64,000 nucleotides of DNA, taken from assembly GCA_035573435.1 (NCBI GenBank), contig DATMZR010000043.1, forward strand, positions 27,188 through 91,187, read 5' to 3'. Under the pieces are notes generated by a model. It was not told the origin of the DNA. It worked only from the letters and a program-made list of their open reading frames with translations, and ran no database searches. Source of the DNA: Solirubrobacterales bacterium (GTDB taxonomy: Bacteria; Actinomycetota; Thermoleophilia; Solirubrobacterales; 70-9). Within the stretch, counting starts at the first letter, position 1, and every line of letters begins with the position of its first letter. Positions 24,593 through 34,761 of this stretch are shown here, piece after piece. The translations under genes and the position numbers were made by a program.

Positions 24593-24837
24593 TGCTGGCA
24601 GAGCATGTCCTCGGAAGTGCTCGTGCGGGCGATCGTCTGGTGCTCCCCGCAGTTCGGGCATCCCGAGACCAGCTCGAAGCGCTGCAGGCAATAGACGCAG
24701 CGGTATCGCCCCGGTAGCTGAGTCGGGCGCAGCCAGGGCTCGCCGCAGCCGGGGCATTCGGGGCGCTGAAGCGTCGGCCCTCCCTCTTTCGAGCGGGGGT
24801 CCACGGGCACTGGGATCGTAACCGCCGCCGAGGTCAC
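24562..24837 (-). CDS. Small zinc-ribbon protein
   Basis: The 91-residue product has four CxxC pairs: CPGCG, CVYC, CPNCG and CQHCG, enough for two zinc ribbons, with an N-terminal unstructured stretch. This pattern resembles small zinc-ribbon proteins that bind nucleic acid or serve as rubredoxin-like folds, but the function is unknown. The GTG start overlaps the fmt stop (GTGA) and its 3' end overlaps the rpe start, so it is co-transcribed in the priA-def-fmt-rpe group. Confidence 0.8.
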   Translation of the reverse strand: MTSAAVTIPVPVDPRSKEGGPTLQRPECPGCGEPWLRPTQLPGRYRCVYCLQRFELVSGCPNCGEHQTIARTSTSEDMLCQHCGASMLRSI

Positions 24838-25745
24838 GCCGCCACCTTCGGCGGCGGGTGACCGCGCAGATAGGCCTCCGCGGCCATCGGGCGCTTCCCG
24901 GGAGGCTGGACCACATCGAGCCGCAGCAGTCCCTCGCCGCAGCCGAGCCGCAGCGCGAGGCCGTCGACGGCGAGCCGTCCGACAGGCAGCGACCCGCCCT
25001 CGGCCGAGGCCGCCCCGACGCCCAGCCGCCGGCCGTCGTCCAGCTCCAGGTACGCGCCGATGTGGGGGTTGAGCGCCCGCACCGTCCGCTCGAGGTCGAT
25101 GGCCCGATGCGCCGGATCCAGGCGGCGCTCGCCCGGTGAGATCTTTTCGGCATAGGTGGCCCGCGAGTCGTCCTGCTCGGTGAACTCGAGCCCCCCGGCG
25201 GCGCGTAGGTCCAAGGCCCGAACGATCAGCTCACCGCTGACCTCCGCAAGGCGTGCCGAAAGGGTCCCGTAGTCGTCGGAGGGTTCCACCGGCACCGCCT
25301 CGGCGAGCGCGACCGCTCCGGAGTCGAGCCCCGCCTCGACCCGCATGACCGTCACCCCGGTTTCCGCGTCCCCCGCCATGATCGTCCGCTCGATCGGGGC
25401 GGCCCCACGCCACCGGGGAATCAGCGACGGATGCACGTTGAGCATCTCCAGCCGGGATAGCAGCGGCTCGCGGATCAGCTGTCCAAATTCGCACACGACC
25501 CCAACCTCGGCACCGGCCGTGCGGATCCGCTCCACCGAGCCGGGCTCGCTGACCCGGGATGTCTGATGGAGCTCAATGCCCAGCTCGGCGGCGGAAGCCG
25601 CCACGGGCGGGGGAGCAAGCTTGCGTCCACGCCCTCGAGGACGATCGGGCGGCGTGGCGACGAGCACCGGCCGGTGGGGCGAATTGGCCAGGCGGCGCAG
25701 GACCGTGACGGCGAACTCGGAGGTCCCGAGATAGACCGTCCTCAC
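24834..25745 (-). CDS. fmt: Methionyl-tRNA formyltransferase
   Basis: Fmt formylates initiator Met-tRNA. The 303-residue product starts VRTVYLGTSEFAVTVLRRL and has the key motif NVHPSLIPRWRGAAPIERTI (about residues 100-119) with the folate-binding/catalytic Asn, His and downstream Asp (GLDSG). A C-terminal OB-type domain follows. The GTG start overlaps the def stop (GTGTGA). Pairing with def (deformylase) is universal in this gene order. Confidence 0.95.
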   Translation of the reverse strand: MRTVYLGTSEFAVTVLRRLANSPHRPVLVATPPDRPRGRGRKLAPPPVAASAAELGIELHQTSRVSEPGSVERIRTAGAEVGVVCEFGQLIREPLLSRLEMLNVHPSLIPRWRGAAPIERTIMAGDAETGVTVMRVEAGLDSGAVALAEAVPVEPSDDYGTLSARLAEVSGELIVRALDLRAAGGLEFTEQDDSRATYAEKISPGERRLDPAHRAIDLERTVRALNPHIGAYLELDDGRRLGVGAASAEGGSLPVGRLAVDGLALRLGCGEGLLRLDVVQPPGKRPMAAEAYLRGHPPPKVAA

Positions 25746-26374
25746 ACGTCTTCGTCTGACGGCGGGCTGTAGGTGGTCCCCTCCCGCAACGCCCGCAGCG
25801 CCCCCTTTCGCTGCTCGCGCTCCGTTCGGTCGAGGATCAGCACCCCGTCGAGATGGTCGATCTCGTGCTGGAGGACGCGGGCCTCGAGACCCGAGGCCTC
25901 GACCAAAAGCGACTCTCCATGCACATCGTGGCCTCGCACGCGCGCATACAGCGGCCGCTCGACGTCCACCGTGATGCCCGGCAGGCTGAGACAACCCTCC
26001 TCGGCGACCGCGAGCTCGTCCGAGAGCCATTCCAGCTCCGGGTTCACGATCGCCGTCGGGGTGGCGTCGAGGCCCGCCTGCATGACGAGCAGCCGGTGCA
26101 TGATCCCGAGCTGGGTCGCCGCCAGGCCGACGCCCAGGGCGTCGCGCATGATCGAAACCATGTGCGCCGCCTCGCGTTCGAGCTCGGGCCCGAAGCTCGC
26201 GAGCTCCGCAGCCGGCGACTTCAGCACCGGGTCGCCGAAGGTCCGTAGCTGGGCGAGGGCCGCCGCCCGGCGCTCGCGCGTCTGGGGATCGAGCTCGGCA
26301 ACCGCATCGTCGCCGGGGCCCTCGGGGTTCACCGATTCCTCCCGAAGCGTCGCGGTGTCCGGAGAATCGCTCAT
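25742..26374 (-). CDS. def: Peptide deformylase
   Basis: Def removes the formyl group from nascent proteins. The metalloenzyme motifs are all present: GVGLAATQLG, EEGCLSLP with the metal cysteine, and HEIDHLDG with the two histidines and the catalytic Glu. The 210-residue product carries an N-terminal extension of about 40 acidic residues (MSDSPDTATLREESVNPEGP) before the usual start, and no closer start is evident. It is downstream of priA and coupled to fmt. Confidence 0.94.
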   Translation of the reverse strand: MSDSPDTATLREESVNPEGPGDDAVAELDPQTRERRAAALAQLRTFGDPVLKSPAAELASFGPELEREAAHMVSIMRDALGVGLAATQLGIMHRLLVMQAGLDATPTAIVNPELEWLSDELAVAEEGCLSLPGITVDVERPLYARVRGHDVHGESLLVEASGLEARVLQHEIDHLDGVLILDRTEREQRKGALRALREGTTYSPPSDEDV

Positions 26375-26411
26375 CGACGCGAGTCTAGTGGTGCCCCTCG
26401 CGACCGCCCGC

Positions 26412-28610
26412 TTACTGCGGATCGACGTCGACGCTCACCGCCGCGCCCCGCAGCCCGCGGCCCTCCGCAAGCCGCTCGACCGCGCCGCCAACGGCGGCCA
26501 CCGCCCCCGCGCGGTCCTCTGCCTTGAGCAGAAGCTGGTGGCGGTGGCGACCTCGCAGCCGGAAGCGGGGCGCCGGCCCCAGGAGCTCAGTGCCCGCGGG
26601 CAGCCCACCCTCCAACGCCAGGCGAACGCCGTCCGCGGCCGCCCGGGCCGGCCCGGCCTCGGTCGAAGTCAGCTCGATTCGGATCAGGTGCGAGAAGGGC
26701 GGATAGCGAAGCGCACGACGCCGCTCGAGCTCCCCGGCGAGGAAGCCGTGAGTGTCATGAGCGGCCGCATGGCGGATGGCGGCGGCCTCGGGTGCCAGGG
26801 TCTGGACGAGCACTCGTCCCCCCCGCTCGCCGCGGCCGCTGCGCCCAGCGAGCTGGGCCATTAGGGCGAAGGTGCGCTCCTCCGCCCGGAAGTCAGGGAA
26901 GCGAAGCGACGCATCCGCGTCGAGCATCACGCTCAGCACGACATCGGGGAAATCGTGCCCCTTGGCCACGATCTGGGTGCCAACCAGAACGCCCGACTCC
27001 GCCTCATCGAAGCGGCGCAGGATCTCGAGGTGACCGCCCCCGCCCGCGACGCTGTCCGAATCGAGTCGGAACACGGGGAGGGGCGCCACCGCCTCGCCGA
27101 GCAGGGTGGACAGCTGCTCGGTGCCGGCACCGTGGCGAGCGAGGGCAACCGAGCCGCACGCGGGGCAGGAGACCGAAACCGGCTCGGCGTGACCGCAGTG
27201 GTGACACCGAAGGCGCTCCTCGCGTTTGTGGAGGACCAACGAGACCTCGCAGTCCGGGCACTGGAAGGCGTGACCGCAGGCCCGGCAGGAAACGAATGGG
27301 GCCCAGCCGCGCCGGTTGAGAAGCACGATCGCCTTGGCCTTCGCCTCGCGGACCTCAGCCAGCGCCTCGGTGGTGCGGGGATGAAGCGGGCCCCACCGGG
27401 GCGAGCCACTGCGAATGTCCACGACCTCGACGGGCGGCAGCTCGCGGCCGTCAGCCCGACACGGCAGCTCGAGCCGTGGCAAGCCCAGCCAACTCTCCGG
27501 CCGGGGGGTGGCGCTTCCCGCCAGGAACGCGGCCTGCGCCTCGCCCGCCCGGTGGCGGGCGACCTCGCGCGCGTCGTAGCGTGGATCGCCCTCCTGCTTG
27601 TAGGAGGCGTCGTGCTCCTCGTCGATGACCACCAGGCCCAGCTCGCGCACCGGAGCGAAGGCCGCCGAACGCGGGCCCACGCAGATGAGCGCTTTGCCCG
27701 AGGCAAGGCGCTCCCACTCGTCGCGGCGTTCGCCCGCCGCGAGGCGCGAGTGAAGCAGCGCCACTCGATCCCCGAAGCGCGCCGCGAACCGCGAGATCGC
27801 TTGGGGCGTGAGCCCGATCTCGGGAACGAGGACGATCGCTCCCTTCCCTCGCTCGAGCGCCGCCTCCGTGGCCGCCAAATAAACCTCCGTCTTGCCCGAT
27901 CCAGTGACCCCGTGCAGCAAGTGCTCACGACTGGGGGCCCCGTCCATCGCGGCGATGACCGCGTGAAGGGCCGCCCCCTGCTCGGCGGACAGTGACGGCC
28001 GGCTCGACGGGGCGCCGACGTCCACAACGCGCGGCCTCCGCGAACGCTGCTCGCGGCGCAGGCTGACCAGCCCCCGAGCCTCGAGGCGCTCGAGCGTCCG
28101 CAAGTCGACTCCGTCGTCCGCCTCCAGCGTCCGCGACGTAAGCTCGACCGCCTCTGAGCGCTCGCCGGCCAGCCTCTCCAGCGCGCGACGCTGGCGTCGC
28201 CCGAGCCGCGCCTTCCCGCCGAGTGCCGCCCGGCCCGCTTCGGTGGCGGCGGCGATGGTCTCGAGCCTTGGCCCCGCCACCCCACCGTTTCGGCTCACGC
28301 TGGGCGGCAGCACCAGCTCCAGCCCGCGAGCCGGAGTCGAGCAATACTCGCGAGCCACCCAGATGCCGAGGCGGACGAGCTCGGGCGTCGCACCTGCCGC
28401 CAGTGCTTCGATCGGCTCGGCTAGCCGATCGGGTGCCAGCTCGCTCGACTCGGCGATGTCGACCACGACTCCGATCACCCGCCGTCTGCCGAACGGAACC
28501 AGCAGGACCGTGCCGACCCCGACCCCGATCAGCCGCTCGGGCAGGCGGTAGTCGAACGGTCCGCGCAGCGCCCGGGCCGTGGTCAGCGGCTCTACCTTCG
28601 CAATCGCCAT
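26412..28610 (-). CDS. priA: Primosomal protein N' (PriA helicase)
   Basis: PriA restarts replication at repaired forks. The ATG at 28610 gives 732 residues. The N-terminal DNA-binding part (AIAKVEPLTTARALRGPFDYRLP) precedes the helicase domain with Walker A HGVTGSGKTEVYL, the VIDEEHDASYKQ box and SATPRPES. A zinc-binding insert has CRACGHAFQCPDC, CHHC and CPAC (eight cysteines). The last motif, QIVAKGHDFPDV and AGRSGRG, is intact, so unlike mycobacterial homologues said to lack helicase function, this one looks active. It begins the priA-def-fmt operon. Confidence 0.95.
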   Translation of the reverse strand: MAIAKVEPLTTARALRGPFDYRLPERLIGVGVGTVLLVPFGRRRVIGVVVDIAESSELAPDRLAEPIEALAAGATPELVRLGIWVAREYCSTPARGLELVLPPSVSRNGGVAGPRLETIAAATEAGRAALGGKARLGRRQRRALERLAGERSEAVELTSRTLEADDGVDLRTLERLEARGLVSLRREQRSRRPRVVDVGAPSSRPSLSAEQGAALHAVIAAMDGAPSREHLLHGVTGSGKTEVYLAATEAALERGKGAIVLVPEIGLTPQAISRFAARFGDRVALLHSRLAAGERRDEWERLASGKALICVGPRSAAFAPVRELGLVVIDEEHDASYKQEGDPRYDAREVARHRAGEAQAAFLAGSATPRPESWLGLPRLELPCRADGRELPPVEVVDIRSGSPRWGPLHPRTTEALAEVREAKAKAIVLLNRRGWAPFVSCRACGHAFQCPDCEVSLVLHKREERLRCHHCGHAEPVSVSCPACGSVALARHGAGTEQLSTLLGEAVAPLPVFRLDSDSVAGGGGHLEILRRFDEAESGVLVGTQIVAKGHDFPDVVLSVMLDADASLRFPDFRAEERTFALMAQLAGRSGRGERGGRVLVQTLAPEAAAIRHAAAHDTHGFLAGELERRRALRYPPFSHLIRIELTSTEAGPARAAADGVRLALEGGLPAGTELLGPAPRFRLRGRHRHQLLLKAEDRAGAVAAVGGAVERLAEGRGLRGAAVSVDVDPQ

Positions 28611-28667
28611 CGACCTGCAAGCTAGGCGCGGCGGCGGACGCCGCAGGCGGGGCAATAAGCTTGCGAC

Positions 28668-29177
28668 GTGGCGCTGAGGCTTGCACCCGGGGAGCGGGTG
28701 ATGTTCGCGGGGCACCCGTCGTGGCGCTCAATCCTCGCCTTCTACGTCAAAGGGCTCCTGGTCGTATTGATCGCCGCCTTCGCCGTCGCGATCGTCAGCG
28801 ACGACTCCGGCGTGGTCGGCCTGGTGGCGGTGATCGGAGTTGCGCTCGTCGTCCTGGCCGGGTTCATCAAGCGGATCACGACCCACTACACGATCACCAC
28901 CCGGCGACTGCACATCAAGCGGGGGATCATCGCCCACGAGGTCCAGGAGACGCGGCTGGAGCGGGTGCAGAACGTCAACTACAACCAGTCGCTGCTTCAG
29001 CGCATGCTGCAGGTCGGCGACGTGGACTTCGACACCGCTGCGGGCGACGATTACAACTTCATCTTTGCCGGCGTCGCCAACCCCAGCGACGTCGTGGAGC
29101 GGGTCGACCGGGCGACGCACGCCGGTTCGACCTCGGGGCTCGGGGACGAGCCCACCGCGCCGACCCAGTTCCGCTAG
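28668..29177 (+). CDS. PH domain-containing membrane protein
   Basis: The 169-residue product has two closely spaced transmembrane helices at about residues 22-63 ([37 protein letters not shown]) and then a bacterial PH (DUF304) domain with [22 protein letters not shown] and the [19 protein letters not shown] motif. These proteins sit in the cytoplasmic membrane; their function is not established. The start is GTG at 28668. It is divergent from priA, and its stop overlaps the metK stop in CTAG (29174-29177). Confidence 0.85.
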   Translation: MALRLAPGERVMFAGHPSWRSILAFYVKGLLVVLIAAFAVAIVSDDSGVVGLVAVIGVALVVLAGFIKRITTHYTITTRRLHIKRGIIAHEVQETRLERVQNVNYNQSLLQRMLQVGDVDFDTAAGDDYNFIFAGVANPSDVVERVDRATHAGSTSGLGDEPTAPTQFR

Positions 29178-30427
29178 GAAACGTCCGCCGTCGCGCCCGC
29201 CTGGTCCCCGGCAACCTCCAGGCCCGCCGCGGCGCGAAGGGCGTCAACCCGGTCGGTGCCCTCCCAGGTGAAGTCGCGGTCGGTGCGGCCAAAGTGTCCG
29301 TAGGCGGCGGTCTTCTGGTAGATCGGCCGCCGCAGGTCGAGATCGCGGACGATGGCCCCGGGGCGGAGGTCGAACTCCTCGCGCACGATCCTGGTCAAAT
29401 CGGGGTCTGGGAGCTTCCCAGTGCCGAAGGTCTCGACCATCAGGGAGACGGGGTGGGCGACCCCGATCGCGTACGCAACCTGGACCTCGCACCGGTCGGC
29501 GAGCCCGGCTGCGACCACGTTCTTGGCCACGTAGCGGCCCGCGTAGGCGCCTGTGCGGTCCACCTTGGAGGGGTCCTTGCCGGAGAAGCAGCCCCCGCCG
29601 TGGCGGGCGGCGCCGCCGTATGAGTCGACGATGATCTTGCGACCGGTGAGACCGCAGTCGCCCTGCGGGCCACCGATCTCGAATCTCCCGGTCGGATTGA
29701 CCATGAAGCTCTCGTAGAGGTCCTTGTCAGTGAACAACTCCTTGTACTCCTCGTGCAGAACCGGCTCGACGACGTGCTCCCAGAGATCGGGCTTGATCAG
29801 GGCCTCGCCGTCGATGCCGGGCTTGTGCTGGGTGGAGACCAGAACCTTCACCACTTCCACTGGACGGCCGTTCTCGTAGCGGACGGTCACCTGGGTCTTC
29901 CCGTCGGGACGCAGATACGGGATCACCTCCGCCTTGCGAACCTCAGCCAGACGGTGGGCGATCGTGTGCGCGATCTGGATCGGCATCGGCATCAGGGCCC
30001 GAGTCTCGCGGGCCGCGTAGCCGAACATCATTCCCTGATCGCCCGCCCCGATCCGGTCCAGCTGATCCTCGTCGGTGGGGTCGGTCCGGGCCTCGTAGGC
30101 GACGTCGACACCCTGCGCGATGTCGGGGGACTGCTCGTCGATCGCCGTGATCACGGAGCAGGTCTCGGCGTCGAACCCGTACTTGGCCCGGTCGTAGCCG
30201 ATCCGCCGCAGGGTCTCGCGGGCCACCCGGGGGATGTCGACGTACGTCTCGGTGCTGATCTCGCCCGCCACCACCACGAGCCCGGTGTTGACCAGGCACT
30301 CGCATGCCACGCGCGCTTGCGGGTCGGCGGAAAGCACCGCATCAAGGACGCCGTCGGAGATCTGGTCACAGATCTTGTCCGGATGGCCCTCTGTGACCGA
30401 CTCGGAGGTGAACAGGAACTCCCCCAC
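29174..30427 (-). CDS. metK: S-adenosylmethionine synthetase
   Basis: MetK makes SAM from methionine and ATP. The GTG at 30427 gives 417 residues, starting [22 protein letters not shown]. Catalytic motifs include [12 protein letters not shown], and the phosphate-binding loop [15 protein letters not shown] appears normally. There is no SAM riboswitch, since only 37 bases separate it from the DUF3352 gene upstream. It is the last gene of cmk-der-DUF3352-metK and ends on a stop overlapping the convergent PH-domain gene. Confidence 0.97.
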   Translation of the reverse strand: MGEFLFTSESVTEGHPDKICDQISDGVLDAVLSADPQARVACECLVNTGLVVVAGEISTETYVDIPRVARETLRRIGYDRAKYGFDAETCSVITAIDEQSPDIAQGVDVAYEARTDPTDEDQLDRIGAGDQGMMFGYAARETRALMPMPIQIAHTIAHRLAEVRKAEVIPYLRPDGKTQVTVRYENGRPVEVVKVLVSTQHKPGIDGEALIKPDLWEHVVEPVLHEEYKELFTDKDLYESFMVNPTGRFEIGGPQGDCGLTGRKIIVDSYGGAARHGGGCFSGKDPSKVDRTGAYAGRYVAKNVVAAGLADRCEVQVAYAIGVAHPVSLMVETFGTGKLPDPDLTRIVREEFDLRPGAIVRDLDLRRPIYQKTAAYGHFGRTDRDFTWEGTDRVDALRAAAGLEVAGDQAGATADVS

Positions 30428-30464
30428 GGCCGCGACTGTAGCGAAGGCGCAGGCGACTTTGGCC

Positions 30465-32393
30465 TCAGTCAGGGGGCGCGAACCCCTCCGGAGCCTTGAC
30501 CGTTTGCCCTGCAGACGCGTCAGCTCCAACGATCAGGCGAGCGTCCGTGGAGAGCTCTTCGGGGCTCGATTCGATCGCCAGGCCCAGAGCCCGCAGCTTG
30601 TGGATCTCGGAGGCGAAGGTCGCATAGGCGGGGTCGTCGGCGAGCCCGGCGCTCTCGCCGAGCGCGATCAGGCCTCCGAGGTCCAGATAGCCGAGCACGG
30701 AGCGATCGCCGCCAAGCCCGTCGGTCGCCGCGTCGTACAGCTCCCCTTCGTCGAGGCCGCCTTCCCCGCTCGCCAGCTGCTTCACGGCGGCGGGGTCGGT
30801 CGCGATCACCAGGGTCGAGCCATCGAGGGCGTAGGTGAGATCGATGGTGGGCGACAGGCGAACACTGTGTGCCGTCAGATCCCCGATTTCCTCCTGGCTC
30901 ACCACCGGGGCTTGGAGAGACTTGGAGGGATTGAGCGCCTGGGTGATCGGGCCCTGAAGCCGGGCCAGCGCCTCGCCGGCCCGGTCCGCATCGACATCGG
31001 CCGCGACCAGCTCGAGGAACGGGGCCTGGGAGCCGCGCGGGGCCGGCTGCAGCGCGATGGCGGCCTCGTCACCCAGCGAGGGCAGGAGGTCCCGCTCCAG
31101 GTCGACCTCTCCGAGCTTCCTCACCCGTTTGAGGAGGTCGCCCACTGCCGCCGCCAGCCCCGGCTCGGTCGCGCTGGCCTGGTCGAGCAGCGCCGCGAGC
31201 GTCTGCCCAGGGTCGCCGATACCGAGGTACGCGAGCGTGTCGCCGGGGAGCAAGCCCGCCAAGTCTGACTCGAAGCTGGGGAAGGCCGAGAAGAAACCCG
31301 GATGCCGCTTGGCGCGACCCTGCGCGAGCTTGGAGCGCACGGCCACCTCGAGCCCGTCGTCGCGCGCCACGAGCCCCAGGGCCGCTCCTTGGCTGGCGTC
31401 TGGATTGATCACTGACGCAAGAGCGGCCAGCGGCCCGCGCGGGTCAGCGACGAGCTCCGAGATCCCCTCGGGCGACAGATAGACATCGGCGAGGCGCTTG
31501 TCGGGCAGGTCGTCGCGCGCCGCGCTCGCCTTGGAATCATCGGCCAGCGAGCCGGTGTCCTTTGCACCGGTGGCCGCATCAACCGACTCCCGCACGCCAG
31601 CCGTGGATCCGATGACGAGGAAGCCGTCCACAAAGGCGGTGGCCAACCCGCGCCGGTCGACCCGCACCTCCTGGTCCCGATAGGTGACCGAGCGCGGCGT
31701 GCCGGCGGCGATGGAGTCGGCAAACTGGTGCGCTCGAGCATCGTCGCTCACCTCGAGCAGCTGGACCTCCTCGGCCGGGCTTGCACCGCGGGTCGGCACG
31801 ATCGCCAGCGCCGCCTCGCCCCCGAACCACGGCTCGACGTCGCGCTGGAAGTCGGGCGGCGCGCCATTCGGCCCCGAGAATTGGGACAGGAGGAGGGCGA
31901 TCGCCTGCTTCGTGATCCCCGGCAGGGGGGCGAGCGCTTCGGTGGCGTCCTCGTACTGCTCCGTGTCGGGGTCAACGTTCAGGTGGGCGTAAGCGAGCGC
32001 GTCGTCGGGAACGAGGTGGATCGCGTCATCGGCGGGCGGACAGGAGTCGCCACCAGGCGCCTGGCAGGGCAGCGCCGGGACCGCGAGCGACCAAAGGAGG
32101 GCCAGGGCCACCACGGCACCTCCCGCCAGCCCGAGGTGCAGCCGGGTTTGGCGGTCGAGATCGAGCCAGAACGCCCGGGATCCGTGCGCGACTGCAACCG
32201 CAAACCGGCGGACCGCCCGCCCGGCGGTGAAGGCGGCGTCCTCGACCGCGTATCCCGCGTCCTTCAGCCGCCCGGTAAGGGATGCGAACCGGGATGGCCT
32301 CAGGAGCGGCCAGCTTGGCTGGCGTCGAAGCCAGCCCGGCCGCCGCAGGCGAGGCAAGCGGGGCCGCGACCATCGGGGGCGAGAGAATTTCAC
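30465..32393 (-). CDS. DUF3352 membrane-anchored protein
   Basis: The 642-residue product has a basic cytoplasmic start of about 90 residues, one transmembrane helix ([20 protein letters not shown], about residues 87-107) and a large extracytoplasmic region that matches the DUF3352 pattern: [20 protein letters not shown], a middle [28 protein letters not shown] and a repeat-like end ([17 protein letters not shown]). The function of the family is unknown. Gene order between der and metK suggests co-transcription. The start is GTG at 32393, 23 bases after der. Confidence 0.82.
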   Translation of the reverse strand: MKFSRPRWSRPRLPRLRRPGWLRRQPSWPLLRPSRFASLTGRLKDAGYAVEDAAFTAGRAVRRFAVAVAHGSRAFWLDLDRQTRLHLGLAGGAVVALALLWSLAVPALPCQAPGGDSCPPADDAIHLVPDDALAYAHLNVDPDTEQYEDATEALAPLPGITKQAIALLLSQFSGPNGAPPDFQRDVEPWFGGEAALAIVPTRGASPAEEVQLLEVSDDARAHQFADSIAAGTPRSVTYRDQEVRVDRRGLATAFVDGFLVIGSTAGVRESVDAATGAKDTGSLADDSKASAARDDLPDKRLADVYLSPEGISELVADPRGPLAALASVINPDASQGAALGLVARDDGLEVAVRSKLAQGRAKRHPGFFSAFPSFESDLAGLLPGDTLAYLGIGDPGQTLAALLDQASATEPGLAAAVGDLLKRVRKLGEVDLERDLLPSLGDEAAIALQPAPRGSQAPFLELVAADVDADRAGEALARLQGPITQALNPSKSLQAPVVSQEEIGDLTAHSVRLSPTIDLTYALDGSTLVIATDPAAVKQLASGEGGLDEGELYDAATDGLGGDRSVLGYLDLGGLIALGESAGLADDPAYATFASEIHKLRALGLAIESSPEELSTDARLIVGADASAGQTVKAPEGFAPPD

Positions 32394-32416
32394 GTGCGAC
32401 TCTTATATCCCCGCAT

Positions 32417-33769
32417 CTACTGAGACTGCGCCGCCAGCCCGGGCCGGGCCCTGCGCGAGCGCCGGGTGTGGGGGATGAAGTCGATCACGAGCGGGATTCC
32501 CTGGAGGCCGTAGTCCTCGCGGAGCCGGTTCTCGAGGTGGAACGCCCACTCGCGGGTGATCAGGCGCCGGTCGTTCACCTGAATCGCGAAGCGCGGCGGG
32601 CGGCGGCCCACCTGGGCGGCGTAGTAGAGGCGCAGGCGCCGTCCCCGCTTCTGGGGCGGCGGCCTGCTGGCCAGCAGGTCCTGGACGAAGCGGTTCAGCT
32701 CGGGCGTCGGGATCCGGAGGGCGCGCCGATCGGCGAGCTCGATCGCACGCTCGAGCAGCTTCGGCAGGTTGCGACCGGTGAGCGCAGAGCACGTGACGAC
32801 CGGCGGACGGAGGCGGAGGCGCTTGGCGAGCCGCGCGGTGGCGTCCTCGAGGTCGGTCTCGCCGATGTCCCACTTGTTCAAAGCCACCAGCGTCGCGCAG
32901 CCGGAGCGCATGGCGAGCTCGGCCACCCGAAGGTCCTCCGAGGTGACTCCCTCGGAGGCGTCGCAAACCACGAGCGCCACGTCGGCGCGCCCGGCCGCCC
33001 GCTCGGCGCGCAGCTGAGCGTAGTAAGCGATCGTGCCCGCGATCTTGGTGCGACGTCGCAAGCCGGCGGTGTCGATCAGGACCAGCCGGCGGCCGTCGAA
33101 GTCCAGCTCGGTGTCGATGGCGTCGCGAGTCGTTCCGGCCAGCTCGGAGACGACGACCCGCTCAGTGCCGAGGAAGGCGTTGACGAGGGAGGACTTGCCT
33201 ACGTTGGGGCGACCGATGACCGCGACATCTACCGCGACTTCGTCGCTAGCCCGAGCCTCTCCACCTTTCAGCAGCTCCGCCAGTCGGTCAAGCAGGTCTC
33301 CTGTCCCGTGCCCCTGGGCGGCGGAGACGGGCTGCGGGTCGCCGAGGCCGAGCCGGTGGAAGTCGGCCGCCAGGTAGTCGTCGCCGGGCTCGTCGATCTT
33401 GTTGGCCACCACGACCACCGGAATGTCGCCGCGCCGCAGGATCTCGGCGACCTCGGCGTCGCCCTGCCGCAGGCCGGCGCGCGCATCCACCACCAGCGCC
33501 ACCGCATCGGCGTCGGCGATCGCCTCTCTCGCCTGACGCTGGACCGCCACGGACAGCGAATCCTCCGCCGCGAGATCGACCCCGCCGGTGTCGACCAGGC
33601 GAAAGCGGCGGCCGTTCCACTCGCAATCGAGGGTCTTGCGGTCCCGGGTCACCCCGGCCTCGCTGTGGACCACGGCCTCGCGCCCGCCGGCCAGTCGGTT
33701 GGCGAGGGTCGACTTGCCGACGTTGGGGAAGCCGACCACGGCGATCTGGGGAAAGCGGTCGCCGGTCAT
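32417..33769 (-). CDS. der: Ribosome-associated GTPase Der (EngA)
   Basis: Der has two tandem GTPase domains and a KH-like C-terminus and assists 50S assembly. Domain 1 has [14 protein letters not shown] (P-loop, residues 13-26) and DTGG. Domain 2 has [15 protein letters not shown] (186-200) and DTAG, then the NKWD motif. The KH-like part ends near 435. The linker contains RASDEVAV (173-180), encoded by the palindromic repeat at 33229-33257. The insertion keeps the frame and precedes the second domain start (DVAVIGRP). The ATG overlaps the cmk stop by 4 bases, and 450 residues is the normal length. Confidence 0.96.
   Translation of the reverse strand: MTGDRFPQIAVVGFPNVGKSTLANRLAGGREAVVHSEAGVTRDRKTLDCEWNGRRFRLVDTGGVDLAAEDSLSVAVQRQAREAIADADAVALVVDARAGLRQGDAEVAEILRRGDIPVVVVANKIDEPGDDYLAADFHRLGLGDPQPVSAAQGHGTGDLLDRLAELLKGGEARASDEVAVDVAVIGRPNVGKSSLVNAFLGTERVVVSELAGTTRDAIDTELDFDGRRLVLIDTAGLRRRTKIAGTIAYYAQLRAERAAGRADVALVVCDASEGVTSEDLRVAELAMRSGCATLVALNKWDIGETDLEDATARLAKRLRLRPPVVTCSALTGRNLPKLLERAIELADRRALRIPTPELNRFVQDLLASRPPPQKRGRRLRLYYAAQVGRRPPRFAIQVNDRRLITREWAFHLENRLREDYGLQGIPLVIDFIPHTRRSRRARPGLAAQSQ
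33229..33257. repeat. Palindromic repeat inserted in frame in the der linker
   Basis: GCGACTTCGTCGCTAGCCCG at 33234-33253 is identical to 5232-5251 of copy A, and the overlapping 20-mer 33231-33250 is identical to copy B. It encodes the peptide RASDEVAV between the two G domains of Der, a surface linker that would tolerate extra residues. Confidence 0.75.
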
Positions 33770-34410
33770 GAGTGCTGTCTTTCCCTCTGGGCGGCTAGGT
33801 CCGCGATCCGAGCGGCGACCTCGTCGGGGCTGAGCCCGGTGGTGTCGATCTCCACGGCGTCGTCCGCGGGGCGCAGGGCGCCGTGCTCGCGTCCGCGGTC
33901 GCGCGCGTCCCGCAGCGATTGCGCAGCCCGGACGTCGGGCAGCGACTCGCCGGTCTCGGCGGCGCGTCGCCGGGCTCGTTCGGCATCGCTCGCGGTGAGG
34001 AAGACCTTGAGCGTCGCGTCGGGGCTGACGACCGTGCCGATGTCCCGGCCCTCGGCGACGTAGTCGCCGGCGGCGATCAGTGCCCGCTGGCGCTGGACCA
34101 TCGCCTCTCGAACCTCGGGATGCACCGAAACTCGCGACGCTGCCGCCGAGACATCGGGGGCGCGGATGGCCTCGGTCACGTCCTCGCCCTCGAGCGATAC
34201 GCGTCCGTCCGTGACCGTGATGCGCAGCCCGCGGACAAGGTGGCCGAGCGCCGCCGCGTCGTCCAGGCCGGCGTCTGAGCGCAACGCCGCCAGGGCAGCG
34301 CAGCGATACATCGCTCCAGAGTCGAGGTAGGCGATCCCCAGGGCGCGAGCGACGGCCCGGGCGACCGTCGATTTGCCCGCCCCGGCCGGGCCGTCGATGG
34401 CGATGACCAT
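33766..34410 (-). CDS. cmk: Cytidylate kinase
   Basis: Cmk phosphorylates CMP and dCMP. The 214-residue product starts [21 protein letters not shown] with the P-loop at residues 7-15, then [13 protein letters not shown] and [20 protein letters not shown]. The length is typical. It overlaps der by 4 bases and is divergent, by only 24 bases, from the cupin gene. The next gene upstream on its own strand, aroA, is separated by the cupin. Confidence 0.96.
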   Translation of the reverse strand: MVIAIDGPAGAGKSTVARAVARALGIAYLDSGAMYRCAALAALRSDAGLDDAAALGHLVRGLRITVTDGRVSLEGEDVTEAIRAPDVSAAASRVSVHPEVREAMVQRQRALIAAGDYVAEGRDIGTVVSPDATLKVFLTASDAERARRRAAETGESLPDVRAAQSLRDARDRGREHGALRPADDAVEIDTTGLSPDEVAARIADLAAQRERQHS

Positions 34411-34434
34411 GCGGGTGAGGATAGAGTTGACCGA

Positions 34435-34761
34435 ATGCGGAGCTGGGACATCTCGACGCTGGACGTACAGCCACACAGTCCGGCCGTTCTGGATTCCGAG
34501 GCCGAGGGTCGCGCGATCGTCATCCAGCTTCCGGCGGGCGAGCTCTTGCAGGAACATCAGGTCCACGAGCGGGCGTGGCTGCTCGTCGTCGACGGGCGGA
34601 TCGAGATCACCCAGCCCGGTGGGGGATCCGATAGCGGGGGCGCAGGGCTTTTGGCCACGTTCGATCCCGCCGAGCGGCGCGAGGTCCGCGCAACCGAGGA
34701 CACGCGACTGCTCTTGCTCTTGGCGCCGTGGCCGGGCGCGGGCCACCCAAGCCTGCGTTAG
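34435..34761 (+). CDS. Small cupin-like protein
   Basis: The 108-residue product is mostly beta-strand with the pattern of a cupin barrel: [34 protein letters not shown]. The H-x-H/E positions in this stretch are close to, but not exactly, the metal-binding cupin motif 1, and the late [10 protein letters not shown] fits motif 2. It may bind a metal or small ligand; no function can be assigned. It is the only plus-strand gene here, and its stop overlaps the aroA stop in TTAG at 34758-34761. Confidence 0.75.
   Translation: MRSWDISTLDVQPHSPAVLDSEAEGRAIVIQLPAGELLQEHQVHERAWLLVVDGRIEITQPGGGSDSGGAGLLATFDPAERREVRATEDTRLLLLLAPWPGAGHPSLR

Noticed and set aside
25600..25650. A palindromic repeat within fmt (GGGGGAGCAAGCTTGCGTCC)
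   Set aside because: The coding sequence here (RGRGRKLAPPPV) is the conserved folate-region sequence of Fmt, so the similarity to a palindrome is coincidental.
30428..30464. SAM riboswitch before metK
   Set aside because: Only 37 bases separate metK from the preceding gene; no SAM-binding fold can fit.
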